In this document: positions 11,725 through 22,448 of the stretch, one piece after another
Position numbering within the stretch: position 1 is the stretch's first letter
Layout: the number at the start of each line of letters is the position of its first letter
Origin: Adiantum capillus-veneris
Taxonomy: Eukaryota > Streptophyta > Polypodiopsida > Polypodiales > Pteridaceae
DNA length: 64,000 nt
Direction of reading: 5' to 3'
Assembly (NCBI GenBank): GCA_014529385.2
Contig: CM043968.1
Location: 21,691,484-21,755,483 of the forward strand
Position numbers and translations under genes: made by a program
The notes under the pieces: generated by a model
Told to the model about the DNA's origin: nothing
Seen by the model: the letters and a program-made list of their open reading frames with translations, nothing else
Database searches by the model: none

Positions 11725-13155
11725 TTAAGACTCTTGTGATCTGTTTACCAATTGGAATTTGCGTCCCAATAGATAATGTCTCCATAGCTTGAGAGCGTGA
11801 ATAACTGCTAGCAATTCTAAATCATGTGTGGAATAATTCACTTCATGAATCCTAAGATTCGGAGAAGTATAAGCTACATGCCTTCCTTCTTGAGTAAGGA
11901 CTCTTCCTAATGCAAGGTTACTAGCATCTGTGATCACCTTGAATTCTTGGGTGAAATCTGGAAGTTTTAAGAGAGGTTCTGAAGCAAGATACTCCTTAAG
12001 ATGTTTGAAGCAAGATTCATGTTTTTCTTCCCAAAGTATGGTAGATCCTTTCTTTAGCAAGTCGGTTAGTGGTGCAGCTTTAAGAGCATAGTCCTTTACA
12101 AAGATCCTGTACCACCCTGTGATACTTAATCACCCTTTGACTTCGGTTTGTGAAGTGGGTTGAGGCCATTCCACAATATCTTTGACTTTGTCAGGGTCAA
12201 CAGAGACTCCTTCAGGTGAAATGATAAACCCTAAGTAACAGACCTTAGGGGTAAAGAAGGTACATTTGCTTTTCTTTGCATACAGCTTATTTTGGCGTAA
12301 AAGCTCTAACACTTTCCTAACATGTCCATCATGCTCTTCCTCTGATTTGGAATAAATTAAGATATCGTCAAAGATTACTAGGACAAAATCGTCCAAGAAT
12401 TCTCTAAAGATATCGTGCATCAGACGATTGAAAGTTGCAGGAGCATTCGTAAGTCCGAAAGCCATCACTGTAAATTCGTAATGACCATAGCGAGTGTTGA
12501 AAGCTGTTTTGGAGATATCAGCCTCCTGGATTCGAATTTGATGATAGCCAGATCAAAGATTGATCTTTGTGAATATTTTGGCTCCATGTAATCTGTCCAG
12601 CATCTCATCAATACAAGGAATTGGATATTTATTCTTGATGGTAACCTGATTTAAGCCCCTATAATCTATGCAAAGTCGAAGAGAGCCGTCATTTTTCTTT
12701 TGGAAGAGAACAGGTGCACCCCATGGAGATGTACTAGGTCGGGTAAACCCTTGCTCAATCAACTGCTTGAGCTACTCCTTGAGTTCTATAGCCTCTGGAA
12801 GTGACATCTTGTATGGCGCTCTTGAGACTGGTTCACTACCTGGAAAAATTTTGATTTCATTGTCTACCTCCCTAGGTGGTGGTAGTTTAGAAAGTTCAGT
12901 GGGGAAAACATCCGAAAATTCTTCTAGCCACATTGGTTCAGGGTTGGAAGAAGATTTTTCTACTTTGTTTAGCTTGACTACAAAAATTTGTTGACCCTTG
13001 CATAACCCTTTCAAAAGACGATAAGCTTTGACCAAGTAAGCTTTTGTTCGTCCATTATGGCCTTGAATAGTGACTTCTTGACCTTGGTTGTCCACAAAAG
13101 TAACACTTCCTTGGGCACAATGGATATTGGCATTATGACTGGCTAACCAATCCAT
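11725..13155 (-). pseudogene. element A: reverse transcriptase and RNase H
   Basis: This region would copy the element RNA into DNA inside Gag particles. On the minus strand and in one frame it carries an RT N-terminal region ([19 protein letters not shown], then [20 protein letters not shown]), AFGLTNAPATFNRLM, the catalytic box FDDILIYS (equivalent to YVDD) and LGFIIS. The RNase H start follows (TDASNLALG, then LELLAVIHALKLWRHYL). Stops interrupt it near 12553-12545, 12480, 12130 and 12120. One is NL-stop-SGYHQIRI, where relatives have Arg, fitting CGA to TGA. The first 380 bases (13155-12772) are the protease-RT linker. Degenerate and non-functional. Confidence 0.88.
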
Positions 13156-13191
13156 TCCAAGAATTCCGTCATAGATTCCTATGGGTAAGGT

Positions 13192-13497
13192 TCAAAAAGT
13201 AGCAGAAGTAGAGTATTCTCCCAACTTGAAATCTATTTTTCTCACAGTGTACTGAGATAACACCTCCTTTCCATTGGCTAATTCAACTCTCATCTTTCTT
13301 GTAGGGTGTTGATTAAGTCCTAACCTCCTTAAACATTTAGGTGACAAGAAAGAATGAGTACTACCACAATCAATAAGAAGCTCAAATTTTTCACCTTGGT
13401 GATTTGCAGGTGTTTGAATGACAGCATATTGTTGTCTTGCTCTTGGGTTATCAATTGCAACATGTAGAGTTTCTCTTTCCATTTGCTGAAGCTGCAA
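13192..13497 (-). pseudogene. element A: aspartic protease
   Basis: The peptide contains LLIDCGSTHSFLS, a retropepsin active-site motif (D-C-G-S in place of D-T/S-G), with a hydrophobic strand before it and ELANGKEV after it. This enzyme would cleave the Gag-Pol precursor. It is in the same frame as the RT region but one frame away from gag, so a frameshift near 13490 separates them. A stop lies between 13192 and the WLASHNANI segment at 13155, which is the usual continuation of the protease in this family (MDWLA is a hallmark). Confidence 0.82.
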
Positions 13498-14152
13498 CTA
13501 TTGGATGAGTTTGGTGAACTGGGTGAACTTGCCTTTGGTTCCACATCATAGGTCGTCCTCTCCTTCCAACATTCCTTAAATTTCCATTTCGCATCCTTTG
13601 AGAGTTTGAAATCTCTTTAGCTAAGGGTTTAGCTCTTAAAAGAGCATCTTGCAAATTTACAGGCCTCATGGCTTCTAGACGAGTATTTAAAGGAGCATTT
13701 ATCCCTTGGCAGAAACGGGCTACTTGTTGATCTGCAGTGGTCATTGGCGGAGCATACCGCCTAAGAGTTACAAATTTGGAGTAGTATTCTTCCACTGTAA
13801 GATGAAACTGACGTAAGTTGAAGAATTCATTCATCTTAAGGGATTCGTGTGCAGGTGGAAGATAACGTCCTTTGACAGCATACTTAATGTCTTCCCAAGT
13901 TTGAGTGTTTTGAGCCACTTGATTATCTTTGCAGTGTTGTTTCCACCAAAGCTTGGCATCCCCCGTGAGACGAAACATAGCCAACATTGCTTGGTTATCG
14001 GGAGTAGTACCAACAGCAGCAAAATAATCCTCCATCTCTTCGAGCCACACTTTTGCATCGCGCTCAACTAGGGCTCCTTCCCCTTTGAAAGAGGGAGGTT
14101 TAGCTTGCTTGAGAAGTAGCTTTTTCTCTTGAAGAGATGTGTACACCGCACT
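13451..14152 (-). CDS. element A: gag, main exon
   Basis: This is Gag, the coat protein. The minus-strand frame is open for over 230 codons and has the Retrotrans_gag core: PPSFKGEG, then WLEEMEDYFAAVG, AMFRLTGDAKLWWKQH, and FNLRQFHLTVEEYYSKFVTL. No ATG stands at its start; the reading begins at S-A-V-Y-T-S right after TTGCACAG, a good 3' splice site. I infer that the start codon is in the LTR exon at 16113-16000. No zinc knuckle is seen before the frame ends at 13451, where it overlaps the protease frame; relatives usually have one, so the end is probably shifted. Confidence 0.72.
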   Translation of the reverse strand, partial: SAVYTSLQEKKLLLKQAKPPSFKGEGALVERDAKVWLEEMEDYFAAVGTTPDNQAMLAMFRLTGDAKLWWKQHCKDNQVAQNTQTWEDIKYAVKGRYLPPAHESLKMNEFFNLRQFHLTVEEYYSKFVTLRRYAPPMTTADQQVARFCQGINAPLNTRLEAMRPVNLQDALLRAKPLAKEISNSQRMRNGNLRNVGRRGRPMMWNQRQVHPVHQTHPIVAASANGKRNSTCCN

Positions 14153-14326
14153 CTGTGCAATATAGATTAAGTGAAACTATTGGATACTCTAACTTTAATC
14201 CGCTTTAAGGCAAGACTTGATCAGACAATAATACAAACAAAAGATAATATTAATCCAAACTTTATTTATATACACATTATTTGCTACCAAGGTTTGTAGT
14301 CTTTAGGTACAAGGATTGTAATGTCT

Positions 14327-14677
14327 CTATATTTTGAGTTTAGTGACTACAAAAGGATAGGCTAAAGGATCAAAATAATAAGTTTCTTTTGACCCCTGAA
14401 AGGTACGAGATACACATATGGGTCGAATCCTACCACCATGGATAACTTTTGTAACTTGGTTATAGACCCATTGAGTCTGAGATATCTTTTCTCCTCCCAA
14501 GGTAATGGTAGCATCCGGATTCTTAGTACCAATGAAAATATAAACTTCAATGACTTTTAACTCCTCTGCCCATCGAAGTTTCTTGAGGTTGGTATCCATG
14601 CACCATATCTTGTCTTCCTCCAAATGGACTCCAATTGATGCCCCATCCTCTATGCACCCTTGGGATAGGTGGTGCAA
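14327..14677 (-). CDS. unknown leader frame of element A
   Basis: A 116-codon minus-strand frame lies between the primer-binding site and gag, inside the candidate intron. It contains EDKIWCMDTNLKKLRW and SQTQWVYNQVTKVIHGG. I recognise no family. It is not Gag or Env by any motif I can see, and it has no signal peptide or membrane segment. It could be a captured host fragment, an accessory frame, or chance. No second copy exists in the window to test conservation. Confidence 0.3.
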   Translation of the reverse strand: MHHLSQGCIEDGASIGVHLEEDKIWCMDTNLKKLRWAEELKVIEVYIFIGTKNPDATITLGGEKISQTQWVYNQVTKVIHGGRIRPICVSRTFQGSKETYYFDPLAYPFVVTKLKI

Positions 14678-14897
14678 ACACCCTATCCAAAATCGTCATC
14701 ACCCTTTTTCAAAAATGATGGTGAACACCTGGAATTTTTGGTAGGCTGAATGAACATTTTCCTGTACCAGGAAAGTTCAATCTTCAATACCATATAAAAA
14801 CTCAAAACAATTTTCCTAGGTTCTTCTATTATTTCAAACATTCACATCCTTCAATATCCAAACATCACTCTAAAAATCTCCCCAAGATTTAACCTAG

Positions 14898-14909
14898 GCT
14901 CTGATACCA
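14898..14909 (-). promoter_or_regulatory. primer-binding site of element A (initiator Met tRNA)
   Basis: On the minus strand this reads TGGTATCAGAGC, complementary to the 3' end of plant initiator Met tRNA. It sits one base from the inner edge of the LTR at 14911. It fixes the element's direction and marks the right-hand LTR as the 5' LTR. Confidence 0.9.
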
Positions 14910-15999
14910 GTGTGAGGTCCCTGCCCCTTGTCGAGAGGAGCAGAGTACCTTTGATAGGTCTCCAATCCTGAAAAAGAAAAACCAACGGACATTGCCTTAG
15001 CTACTACGTAGCCACGGGCATGAACCATTAGTGAAGGATTGGTCCTATCTCGCTATGGCGGAGTGTGACCACCATAACCCTATCTAAAAAATATCTATAA
15101 TAAATTATACCTAAAAGTATAAATCTTAGAGTGACCAACCTGTGCGCTTTTTTTCCCATGTTTCAAAAGCACAGCCGCCAAGGTTTGTCTCTTTTAAGAT
15201 TTATGACTTTTTAAAAAAAACAATTTCTAGCGTTGGAAAGTTACCCGACTCATCGGGTCCACCCGTCCATAGAATGATACCGTCGGGGTATCATTCTCCC
15301 ACTTTCCACACCACACTCACCCTTCTTTTGTTATCCAATTACTACCACACTGTTTAAACATACATGCTCCTTTACTTTATTTATGATACTGGTTCGTTAA
15401 AATAGCCCTTCAAACAGTATTACAAACAATAGTCAAACAAGAAGTCGTCTAATTTTAAACCAACAACCCTTGGATTAAGTTCACTCAAGAATATCTACTG
15501 ACGCTATTATGTCCGATTGGTATATACATTATTTATAAAAACCCTTGTCCTCATGAGCGTCCCATACCGCTCGATAAGTACTCGTTGTGCTAATCTGGAC
15601 GTACTCCCGCCACACCAACAATGGTGTCAATCTGGGCGTCATCCTCACGCCACGGCAAAACAAAACTGCAGTATCCAGCTGGGCTAATCTGGGTGTACTC
15701 CCACCATAGCATCAGCGGTGCCATCCTGGGCGTCATCTCACGCCTCCGCAACTGCCACATAATGCCAGCGCTAATAAGTAGAGAGACTTGAGAGAAACCC
15801 TACCGAAGGTTTTGGACAAACAATCTTTCCTATAGCAACCAGTTTAACCAGACAATCTTTCCTACTTGTCAAACATATGCCAAGTTTCTTGGAGTTAAGC
15901 CCCGTGGTTTCGGTCCGTGTTTTCTTTTTATAAGGTAAATATTATATTTCTATGGTTTCGCATATGCAATGATGTATAACTTGAAACTGCAATACTAAC

Positions 16000-16113
16000 C
16001 TGTACCATAGCTCCGATTGGTGGAGACATAACATGTTCCGCAGAAGTTCCACCGTTACTTGTACCAGCTTCATGATCATTAGTGCCTTGGGTTCGAGCAC
16101 GCTTTGGAGCCAT
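16000..16113 (-). CDS. element A: candidate first exon of gag inside the LTR
   Basis: A minus-strand ATG opens a 38-codon reading (MAPKRARTQGTNDHEAG, ending GAMVQ) that runs into a strong donor site, CAG/GTTAGT. MAP followed by basic residues is a common start for plant Gypsy Gag proteins. Joining it to the acceptor at 14153 gives one continuous frame into gag. The left LTR (9548-9435) keeps the same peptide with few changes (ANDHEAG, TRAEHV), as expected since each LTR is copied from the other. Experimental support is lacking. Confidence 0.5.
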
Positions 16114-16524
16114 TGTTTTGTACTACACTTATGTTATACACTTAGAACTTTAAATTGGTCAATTTCCCTAGTAATCTCCTTGTTTCCAAAGAGAGTCTGT
16201 AATTTCAACCCTCGCCAACTCGGATTCACACTTAGTGTTGTTGTTCTACATCTAATTTCTATACATCAAATATTTGTTAATCTTAATTAATCAAAAATTA
16301 AGTGTGTAAACTACGAGTGAAAGTTTAGGACTGCATTACTTTTATGCATGAAATTTCTAATCCAATTCTAACTTCCATTTCTATACTTCAACTAAATCAA
16401 TTTTTAGTTAAGGTATAATTTCATCATGTGTAATAAGAATATGATGAGTTCTCTTATGTATTAACTTTCAATTAACTATGCATAAGTTAATAGTGAAGAT
16501 GTACTAACTAGAGAGAGTAAGTAT

Positions 16525-17000
16525 ACTTAGAGAGATTAGAGTAAGAGAAAACATACACACACATTTTTTCTAAAGTGAATTGAATCTTACAAATCCATTA
16601 GAAAGATTAGAGTAAAAGAGAACACACACACATCCTTTTCTAAAGCTAATTGAATCTTACTAATCTATTAGAGAGATTAGAGTAAGAGATAGTACACACA
16701 CACATATCCTTCTTAAAACTAATTGAATCTTACTAATCTATTAGAGAAATTAGAGTAAGATATAGTACCCACACACACATATCCTTCTTAAAACTAATTG
16801 AATTTTACTAATCTATTAGAGAAATCAGAGTCAGAGATAGCACACACACACACACACACATATCCCTCTTAAAACTAATTGAATGTTACTAATCTATTAG
16901 AGAGATTAGAGTAAGAGATAGCACACACACACACATAGCTAATTGAATCTTATTAATCTATTAGAGAGATTAGAGTAAGAGATAGCACACATACATCATT
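16525..17000. repeat. minisatellite in element A right LTR
   Basis: This is the counterpart of the array at 9995-10500: about seven units of 70-80 bases built from AATTGAATCTTACTAATC, AGAGATTAGAGTAAGAG and CA runs. CA lengths and some unit edges differ from the left copy, so the two arrays have drifted since insertion. Confidence 0.88.
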
Positions 17001-17794
17001 CCTAAAGTTAATTGAATGCTTAATTAATACGCATTTTATTAGTCCACTAGAGTTTTTGCTCTCTTAGTGGTTTGTGGACGCGTTCTCTCTAAGAGAAGTG
17101 GCAGCACTTCGTGAGCGCTATAGAGGCAATCTCTATGTCTAAAGTGTGAGCAGGAATACTCTATTTATAGTAGTAGAAAAGAAAACGTCCAAATATATTT
17201 TTTTTCAAAAAAAAATATTTAGTAAAAAAATTAATAAAAAATAATAATAAAACTTTTTTCCCTCAAAAATCATACCCGCGTTTTTGGTACCCTTGTGGTA
17301 CCCATCAACTTGACCACTTTGTCATTATCATCAAAAGATAAGACCACACAGTCCCCCCTCATTAAGATTAGTCAAGACTAGCCTCTCCTTTTCATGTGAC
17401 AGTGTGTCCCACTTTGTCCCCTCCTATGTGAGTCCAAATGAGTCCATGTGCCTTCATTTGTCATCCCTATGTATTCTTTTGTCTTTATAATTATTTTATT
17501 TATTTTGTTAATGATAATTTACTTTACATTTTTAAGTTAAACTTTACAGTCTTATATTAACTTTACAGTAGTAAAAGAAAATTCTAGAATCAGTAAATAA
17601 GTCTTGCAATAAGTTAGTTATTGATTCATATAGCTAAACATGTCAAAATTTTGTAGCCTAAATTTTAAATTCTAGGTTTTCTCAACCTACGATTCATAAT
17701 TTGAACTCGAATATCTTAAATAATGAGTGATGGTTAAAAAAAAATTCAAATGCGTAATAGAACTTGTGTGAAATTCGAAAGTAGAGACCTTACA

Positions 17795-18110
17795 ACGTCT
17801 CTCTTGAAATCATAGTCGTCCTTGACTATGAGGTAGAGGAGATAAATCCCAGTCATTAGTCCATGTTTCTTGGGAGACTTAGCTGCCACAAGCATGTCTG
17901 CTCTTGAGTCCATATCATATTTTCAAAGTAGAGTGAAAAGTTCTAACTTGGTGTTTGAGAAACATCATCATCACAAACATGATTCCAAGCATGCATCCTA
18001 TTTGAATTTGTGCACAATAAAAGGAGAACTAGCCTTGTAAGACAAAAAAATTTATTTATTTAAAATGTATTTTCATTTGCTTGCTCTAGTGTAGCATTGT
18101 AAGCATTAAC
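17795..18110. other. spacer next to element A
   Basis: The sequence flanks the right LTR of element A. Minus-strand frames are short and broken, and I see no gene, RNA or repeat in it. Confidence 0.4.
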
Positions 18111-18236
18111 AAGGTTCATATTATCATTAAGCTAGGTTCCTTGCATCCATCTAGCATCTTTAAAAGGATAATTCTTAAACTTAACAAGATGTCATTGGAT
18201 AATCTTATCGTTTCTTAATACCTTGTCTTCATGTCG
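18111..18236 (-). pseudogene. chromodomain-like remnant
   Basis: The minus strand reads LQPKSILRHEDKVLRNDKII, a stop, then HLVKFKNYPFKDARWMQ. This resembles the chromodomain found at the end of chromovirus integrases (P-x-x-I-L...LR...I, then LVKWKxxPxxxATWE), which binds histone marks and guides integration. The three aromatic-cage positions are only partly kept (F and W visible). Stops flank it on both sides. No integrase core is adjacent, so it is either a fragment of a dead chromovirus or a chance resemblance. Confidence 0.4.
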
Positions 18237-20045
18237 TAGGATGGACTTAGGTTGAAGTACTTCATCTTATATCTCTTACTCTTCTTGTCTAATTTTTTGT
18301 TACATTCGATCTTTAGTGAAGAGTCACTAGATGAATCGCTACTTGTGTCTTTTGCTCCCTTGGATAGACTGTCATCTAGGGTACCACTGGGCCCTGAATG
18401 GTTTGTCCCCACATTTGCACTAAGATTTAACTTAGATTCTTGATCCTCAGAGTCAATTTCAGTTGATGATTTTGACCCCAAATTGGGTGGGCTATAGTCA
18501 TCTCCTAAATAAGCAGGTATAGTGGCTGCAAGTGGAGGTGATCTTGGAACTACATGTGCGATGGTAGTTGTCCTTGTCCTTGGCATACGCACGGACCTCG
18601 GGTCCCATACCTTGTATGGTGATGTACCACGTGGTGGTCCAAAGTTCATAGGTGTGGCCCTAGGCATAGATGGTGCCGGATACAACATGTTATTGCTAGA
18701 TGGCATGGCCCCACTTGAATAAGAGCTTGGATAATGCCATTTTGGAGTGTAAGCCCTTGGAATAATTGGGGTTGTAGGAGCTACGTGGGCATGAGGTGTG
18801 ACAAGTACATAGGCTTGATGCACACATGTAGGTATTGTTGGGGGCATTGTGCCACTAGGTAACCCGGTGCAGTGCTAGCAAATGAGGTCCAAGGTGTACT
18901 TTCTGTACTCATCACTGGAGTAGGTATCGTAGCTGTAGTGTCTCCAAGAGACAGATGAGTTAGATTTGGAAAATTAAAACTACTACTTGTGGGTTCAGAC
19001 TGTACCAAAACTCTAGGAGACACAATATATGAAGGGTCCAATGGACTCACTGAAGGAGTTTCCATCTTTGATAGTGCCAGTTGTCTGGCCTTGCCCGTAT
19101 CCAAGAATCTCATAAGGCCCATTGAAGGAATGTTAATCCCTTGATTTTGCCTCTCCAATTGGATGATGCTATGGATGACATTGCAGACCATCTATTGCCG
19201 CTCCTCTAGACTTGCGGCACTAGAAGTAGATTGTATAACTTTTAACCAACCTATATGGTATGTGTAACCCGTGTACAGGTCAGTCAAGGTTTCAGTTTCT
19301 AGGTCATATTCCTAATTTTTTTTGAGATATAACCCTTCTACGCCCGTTGTACTAGAGGTTTCCCTTGAGGTGGAAGAATTGTTGTTTCCCACAATTTGAC
19401 CCACATTGCCTACTAACTCAGGAGCACTCAATTTCTTGATTTCTATGCTTTTTGTCTAAGGGGTCTTTCCCTTCATTTCTTCTAGGAAACTCTCCATTTC
19501 CCTCTCCCTAGCCGCTTGCATGTAACGCTTAACTTCTTGCAACTCCGCAAGACTCCTACCATTGGGTAGTAGAACTTTGGGGGGTGATTGCTTTGCAAGG
19601 TCTTCCTTGAAAGCAGGCGGCAGGATAGTAACGTGGACACTCTTGGGGAGTATAGGTTCCCCCTGAGATACCAAAGGAGAATTTACCTCTCCCTCATCTT
19701 TGTTAACTTCACTAGCTACAGGTTTAGTCGAGTAGCTCTACTAAAGGTTTCCGTAAAGCGACTAAACACACTAGATCCAAGATGAGGGGCCCAGACAGGT
19801 ACGTTTTTGTTTACTTGCTTGGGGTTTGGTGTAGGATTCACTTCCAAAATATCATAGTCAGATGAAGAGTCACTAGCCGCTATGTTTGGGTCTTGGGTTG
19901 TACTACCTTGGGTCCCTACCGAGGGCCCATAGCCTAAGTTAGGTGGGTATTGAGAACCCGTGTAAGTCAAAGTGCTTTCTAGTTGCTTGGCCTCTAGCAC
20001 ACGACCACAGCACAGATGCATGTGACTTTGGAACCCTACAATCAT
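18215..20045 (-). pseudogene. unknown low-complexity coding remnants
   Basis: Four minus-strand open stretches (20045-19716, 19674-19456, 19191-18781, 18847-18215) follow each other with similar Pro/Ser/Thr-rich composition. The most distinctive part is LPNGRSLAELQEVKRYM, followed by a helical, coiled-coil-like Glu/Arg run (19600-19460). The last stretch ends in a Ser/Asp-rich and then Lys-rich tail. Frames change between the pieces and stops occur. I recognise no domain. The composition and the nearby chromodomain-like remnant suggest an old retroelement or a plant-specific disordered protein. Confidence 0.35.
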
Positions 20046-20179
20046 CGATGAATACCCTCGAAGGTTAACTGCTTGATATTTTAGACATTTTGCACGCCAT
20101 TTTCACTCGTTTTTAATGTTATTTTACGACCGGTTTTTGGATTAGAGCGTTCGATAGCTTGAAGCAAGCGTATCGCTTG

Positions 20180-20420
20180 CACTACAAGAGGTTGTGTGCA
20201 CTTGTGACATTTTTTGTGACGGAAATACATTGGGTTTTTATACTCCCCGGCGTCGCTAAAGCGTCACTATGGGAACGTTGCTAAGCGTCGCTATAACTGA
20301 TGCTATATAGTGATGCATATAGCAATGCTTATAGCGACAATTACAGACTACATATAGTGACGCTCATAGGGACATTGCTGAGTCTTATATAGCAACGCCC
20401 GAGAGTAAACATTTTTGGGT
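20180..20420. repeat. CACTA left terminus and subterminal repeats
   Basis: The terminal CACTACAAGAG is followed by a cluster of GCGTCGCTA, AGCGTCACTA and TAGCGACA variants in both orientations from about 20250 to 20400. Such clusters bind the TnpA-type protein in En/Spm elements and are needed for end recognition. Confidence 0.75.
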
Positions 20421-21164
20421 GGCAGGCCATTGAATGCCCTACCACCCATCAACCATATTGAATGTTTCAATAATAGAGTAAACCTAAATGAATCCAAGAT
20501 AAGCCCAGATTCACCTTTGAAAGAAAGTGCAACGTATAGACCCAAAGTAATCACCCACAAGACAATATAACCATTAACTCCATCATCCATAGTATTGTTT
20601 GCAGAATAAAGATGCAAAACTGACAAAAGTAAATTGATGAAAGTGAATCAATGACAAATGTATACATAGGCAAAATCACTTGATTATTACGCTTTGCAAA
20701 TGTAATAGTTACAACACCATTTTCATTATTGAGAAAATATACATGGTTTTTTAATAGTTACAAAAAGACATATACACGTCATCTCATTATACATGCTATG
20801 ACAAAAGGAAACTAATGCTATCTAGATACGACTAGACAAACCTCGTTTAATTAGACGTCTCATCGCATCCAAGTGGTGTATCTGTCGGATTTTGCAGAAA
20901 AAAATAATAAGACTTTCTGTAAGTATAAACATATAATTTACAAGAGAATACAACAAATGGAAAACAGTAAACACTAATACTAAGCATGTTGCCGCAAGAA
21001 CTCAAAATGTCCATTAGGGCGTTTAAGCTCTTTTACCTATGTATTCACACTCGTACGGTGTGGGGTCACGTCCTATCATCGACCACTGTTCAAACATACA
21101 AAGAATCCATTATGTTAGAATTTAAAAGTACAAATAGATGTAACTACCAAACCTAAAGAGCAAT

Positions 21165-22133
21165 GCAAAAACACTTACAAAATTGGCCTCAAATGATGTC
21201 CACCTACCACTCCCCAAGTGGTGCAAGCTCCCTGCCTCTACTCGCGCTTTGGCTGCCTCCTTTTATTGCTTCCACTTGTCAGGATTCTCGCACGCTGCTT
21301 GCTTCGCATTCTTCCAATCTTCTTTGGCCAGCCAATCTCGTTTGCTCCATCCATGCTTTATTGATTTTTGTCTTTCAAAATGCTTGTGCTTGCAATATTC
21401 GTGCATTCAAACCTTCATCAGGTCTTCATTGAAGTGCTCATCCCGACTTGACACGGGAAACTCGTCATGCAGCATGCTGATGACTCTGTCTTTTAATTCA
21501 CTTGGAACTTCACTCCAGGTGTTCAGTATGTAGTGTCTAAACACCTGAGAGCAAAGACTACACATGCACGAGATCACCTTCATCATCCAAGATGATGCCA
21601 CCACTAATGTCGACGGAGTACGACAAGCCCTCTCGCCTGTGACGCGTGAACCTGGGTGTCTCGATAGGGGTCTCTAGTGGGGATTCAATGGGGGTATGGA
21701 TGTCAGGTGTCTCCATTGGAGTCTAGGCCCCAAAGCGAGGAGTGTCAACTGGGGTGACTCCCGGAGGAGTAGGTAGTGTTGTGCCAGGAACAGTTCGATA
21801 GGCGTGCAAAGCTTGGCGTAGATGGCGATGCCGTGGCTAGTGTGGGTGGGCAAAGAAGGGGAAGGTAAAGAGACTTTTCAAACACAAGGTGGTGTCGAGG
21901 CATCAGCGGTGGCATCCCCACAACTACCACCACCGTTACCACTAGAGCATCAATGCCTAGACGAGTGTGAATATCATCTTGTTGATACCAAAGCTTCAAA
22001 GCGCGTTGAATGCTCCAAAACAAAGGGAGACACTGAAGGAGTAGAACAATGTGATAGTGCTCCAGAGCGATGACGATCCTTGTACCACCTCCTCTGCTGT
22101 TGGGGTGACAAAGAAGAAAGAAACTCATCATCA
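21165..22133 (-). pseudogene. CACTA second protein, Transposase_24-like
   Basis: The minus strand starts with MDDDEFLSSLSPQQQRRW near 22133, passes through a Pro/Ser/Thr-rich middle and ends with a conserved region at 21560-21170. That region reads WSEVPSELKDRVISMLHDEF, then WSKRDWLAKEDWKNAKQAA, then HHLGSGRWTSF. This is the pattern of the plant Transposase_24 (Ptta/En/Spm) family: W-x-x-V-P-x-x-L-K, a W-x-x-L-x-x-x-W pair, and G-G/R-x-x-F. In En/Spm the second protein binds subterminal repeats. Stops and frame changes, for example after DLMKV near 21407, show it is broken. It lies downstream of the main transposase on the same strand. Confidence 0.62.
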
Positions 22134-22194
22134 TCCATACTTGCGTTAAACACACGAACATTTAATCTTAAGATTGAATGGAGAAGAAAACATG

Positions 22195-22233
22195 AACAAG
22201 TAGAGAGAGAGAGAGAGAGAGGGGGGGGGGGGG
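22195..22233. repeat. GA/G-run low-complexity tract
   Basis: AGTAGAGAGAGAGAGAGAG is followed by a run of G. It lies inside the CACTA element, just upstream of the second protein's likely start, and disturbs no recognised domain. Confidence 0.7.
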
Positions 22234-22448
22234 AGAGAGAAGACTCATAAAGGGGGAGGGATTCCTGTGTAGAGAGACTCCTGTGAAGTTCTTGTGAATT
22301 TGTCTCCCGTGTGCATTCTACGTATCTTGTAAAAGCACTGCACTCCAAGTGCGATGGAGATTGAGGCTGCAATTGCGAAGGAGGTGATTCATCTCTACTC
22401 ATAGATGATGCTCTTCCCTCCACTAGATCTAGTTGACCGGGTGAAAGA

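Larger units (their letters stand above)
14153..15999 (-). other. candidate intron across LTR end and primer-binding site of element A
   Basis: On the minus strand the donor is ATG GTA CAG then GTTAGTATT, and the acceptor is TATATTGCACAG before AGT GCG GTG. Both joints fall between codons, so the LTR exon and gag join in frame. The 1,847-base segment contains the rest of the LTR, the primer-binding site and the leader. The left LTR keeps the donor GTTAGT but with TTG instead of CAG before it. This is inferred from sequence only. Confidence 0.5.
8602..17794 (-). mobile_element. element A: degenerate Ty3/Gypsy LTR retrotransposon
   Basis: Two long LTRs (8602-11250 and 14911-17794) begin TGTGAGGTC and end GACCTTACA. 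A Met-tRNA primer-binding site touches the inner edge of the right LTR, so transcription runs leftwards. The flanks ACTTC (8597-8601) and ACGTC (17795-17799) look like a 5-bp target duplication with one change. The order gag, protease, reverse transcriptase, RNase H is that of Ty3/Gypsy. Coding stops at the linker after RNase H and the integrase core is absent. Several stops and at least two frameshifts show that it cannot make its own proteins. Confidence 0.9.
14911..17794 (-). repeat. element A 5' LTR (right copy)
   Basis: This 2,884-bp copy of 8602-11250 includes about 270-300 extra bases around 15240-15540. It starts TGTGAGGTC and ends GACCTTACA. It contains the minisatellite at 16525-17000 and a short open frame beginning MAPKRARTQ that is also present in the left LTR. 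Confidence 0.88.

Noticed and set aside
20348-20626. A 92-codon minus-strand frame near the CACTA left end
   Set aside because: It lies next to the subterminal repeats, has no domain and is not supported by a second copy.
21822-22073. Plus-strand frame opposite the CACTA second protein
   Set aside because: No domain; the minus-strand reading has the family motifs.
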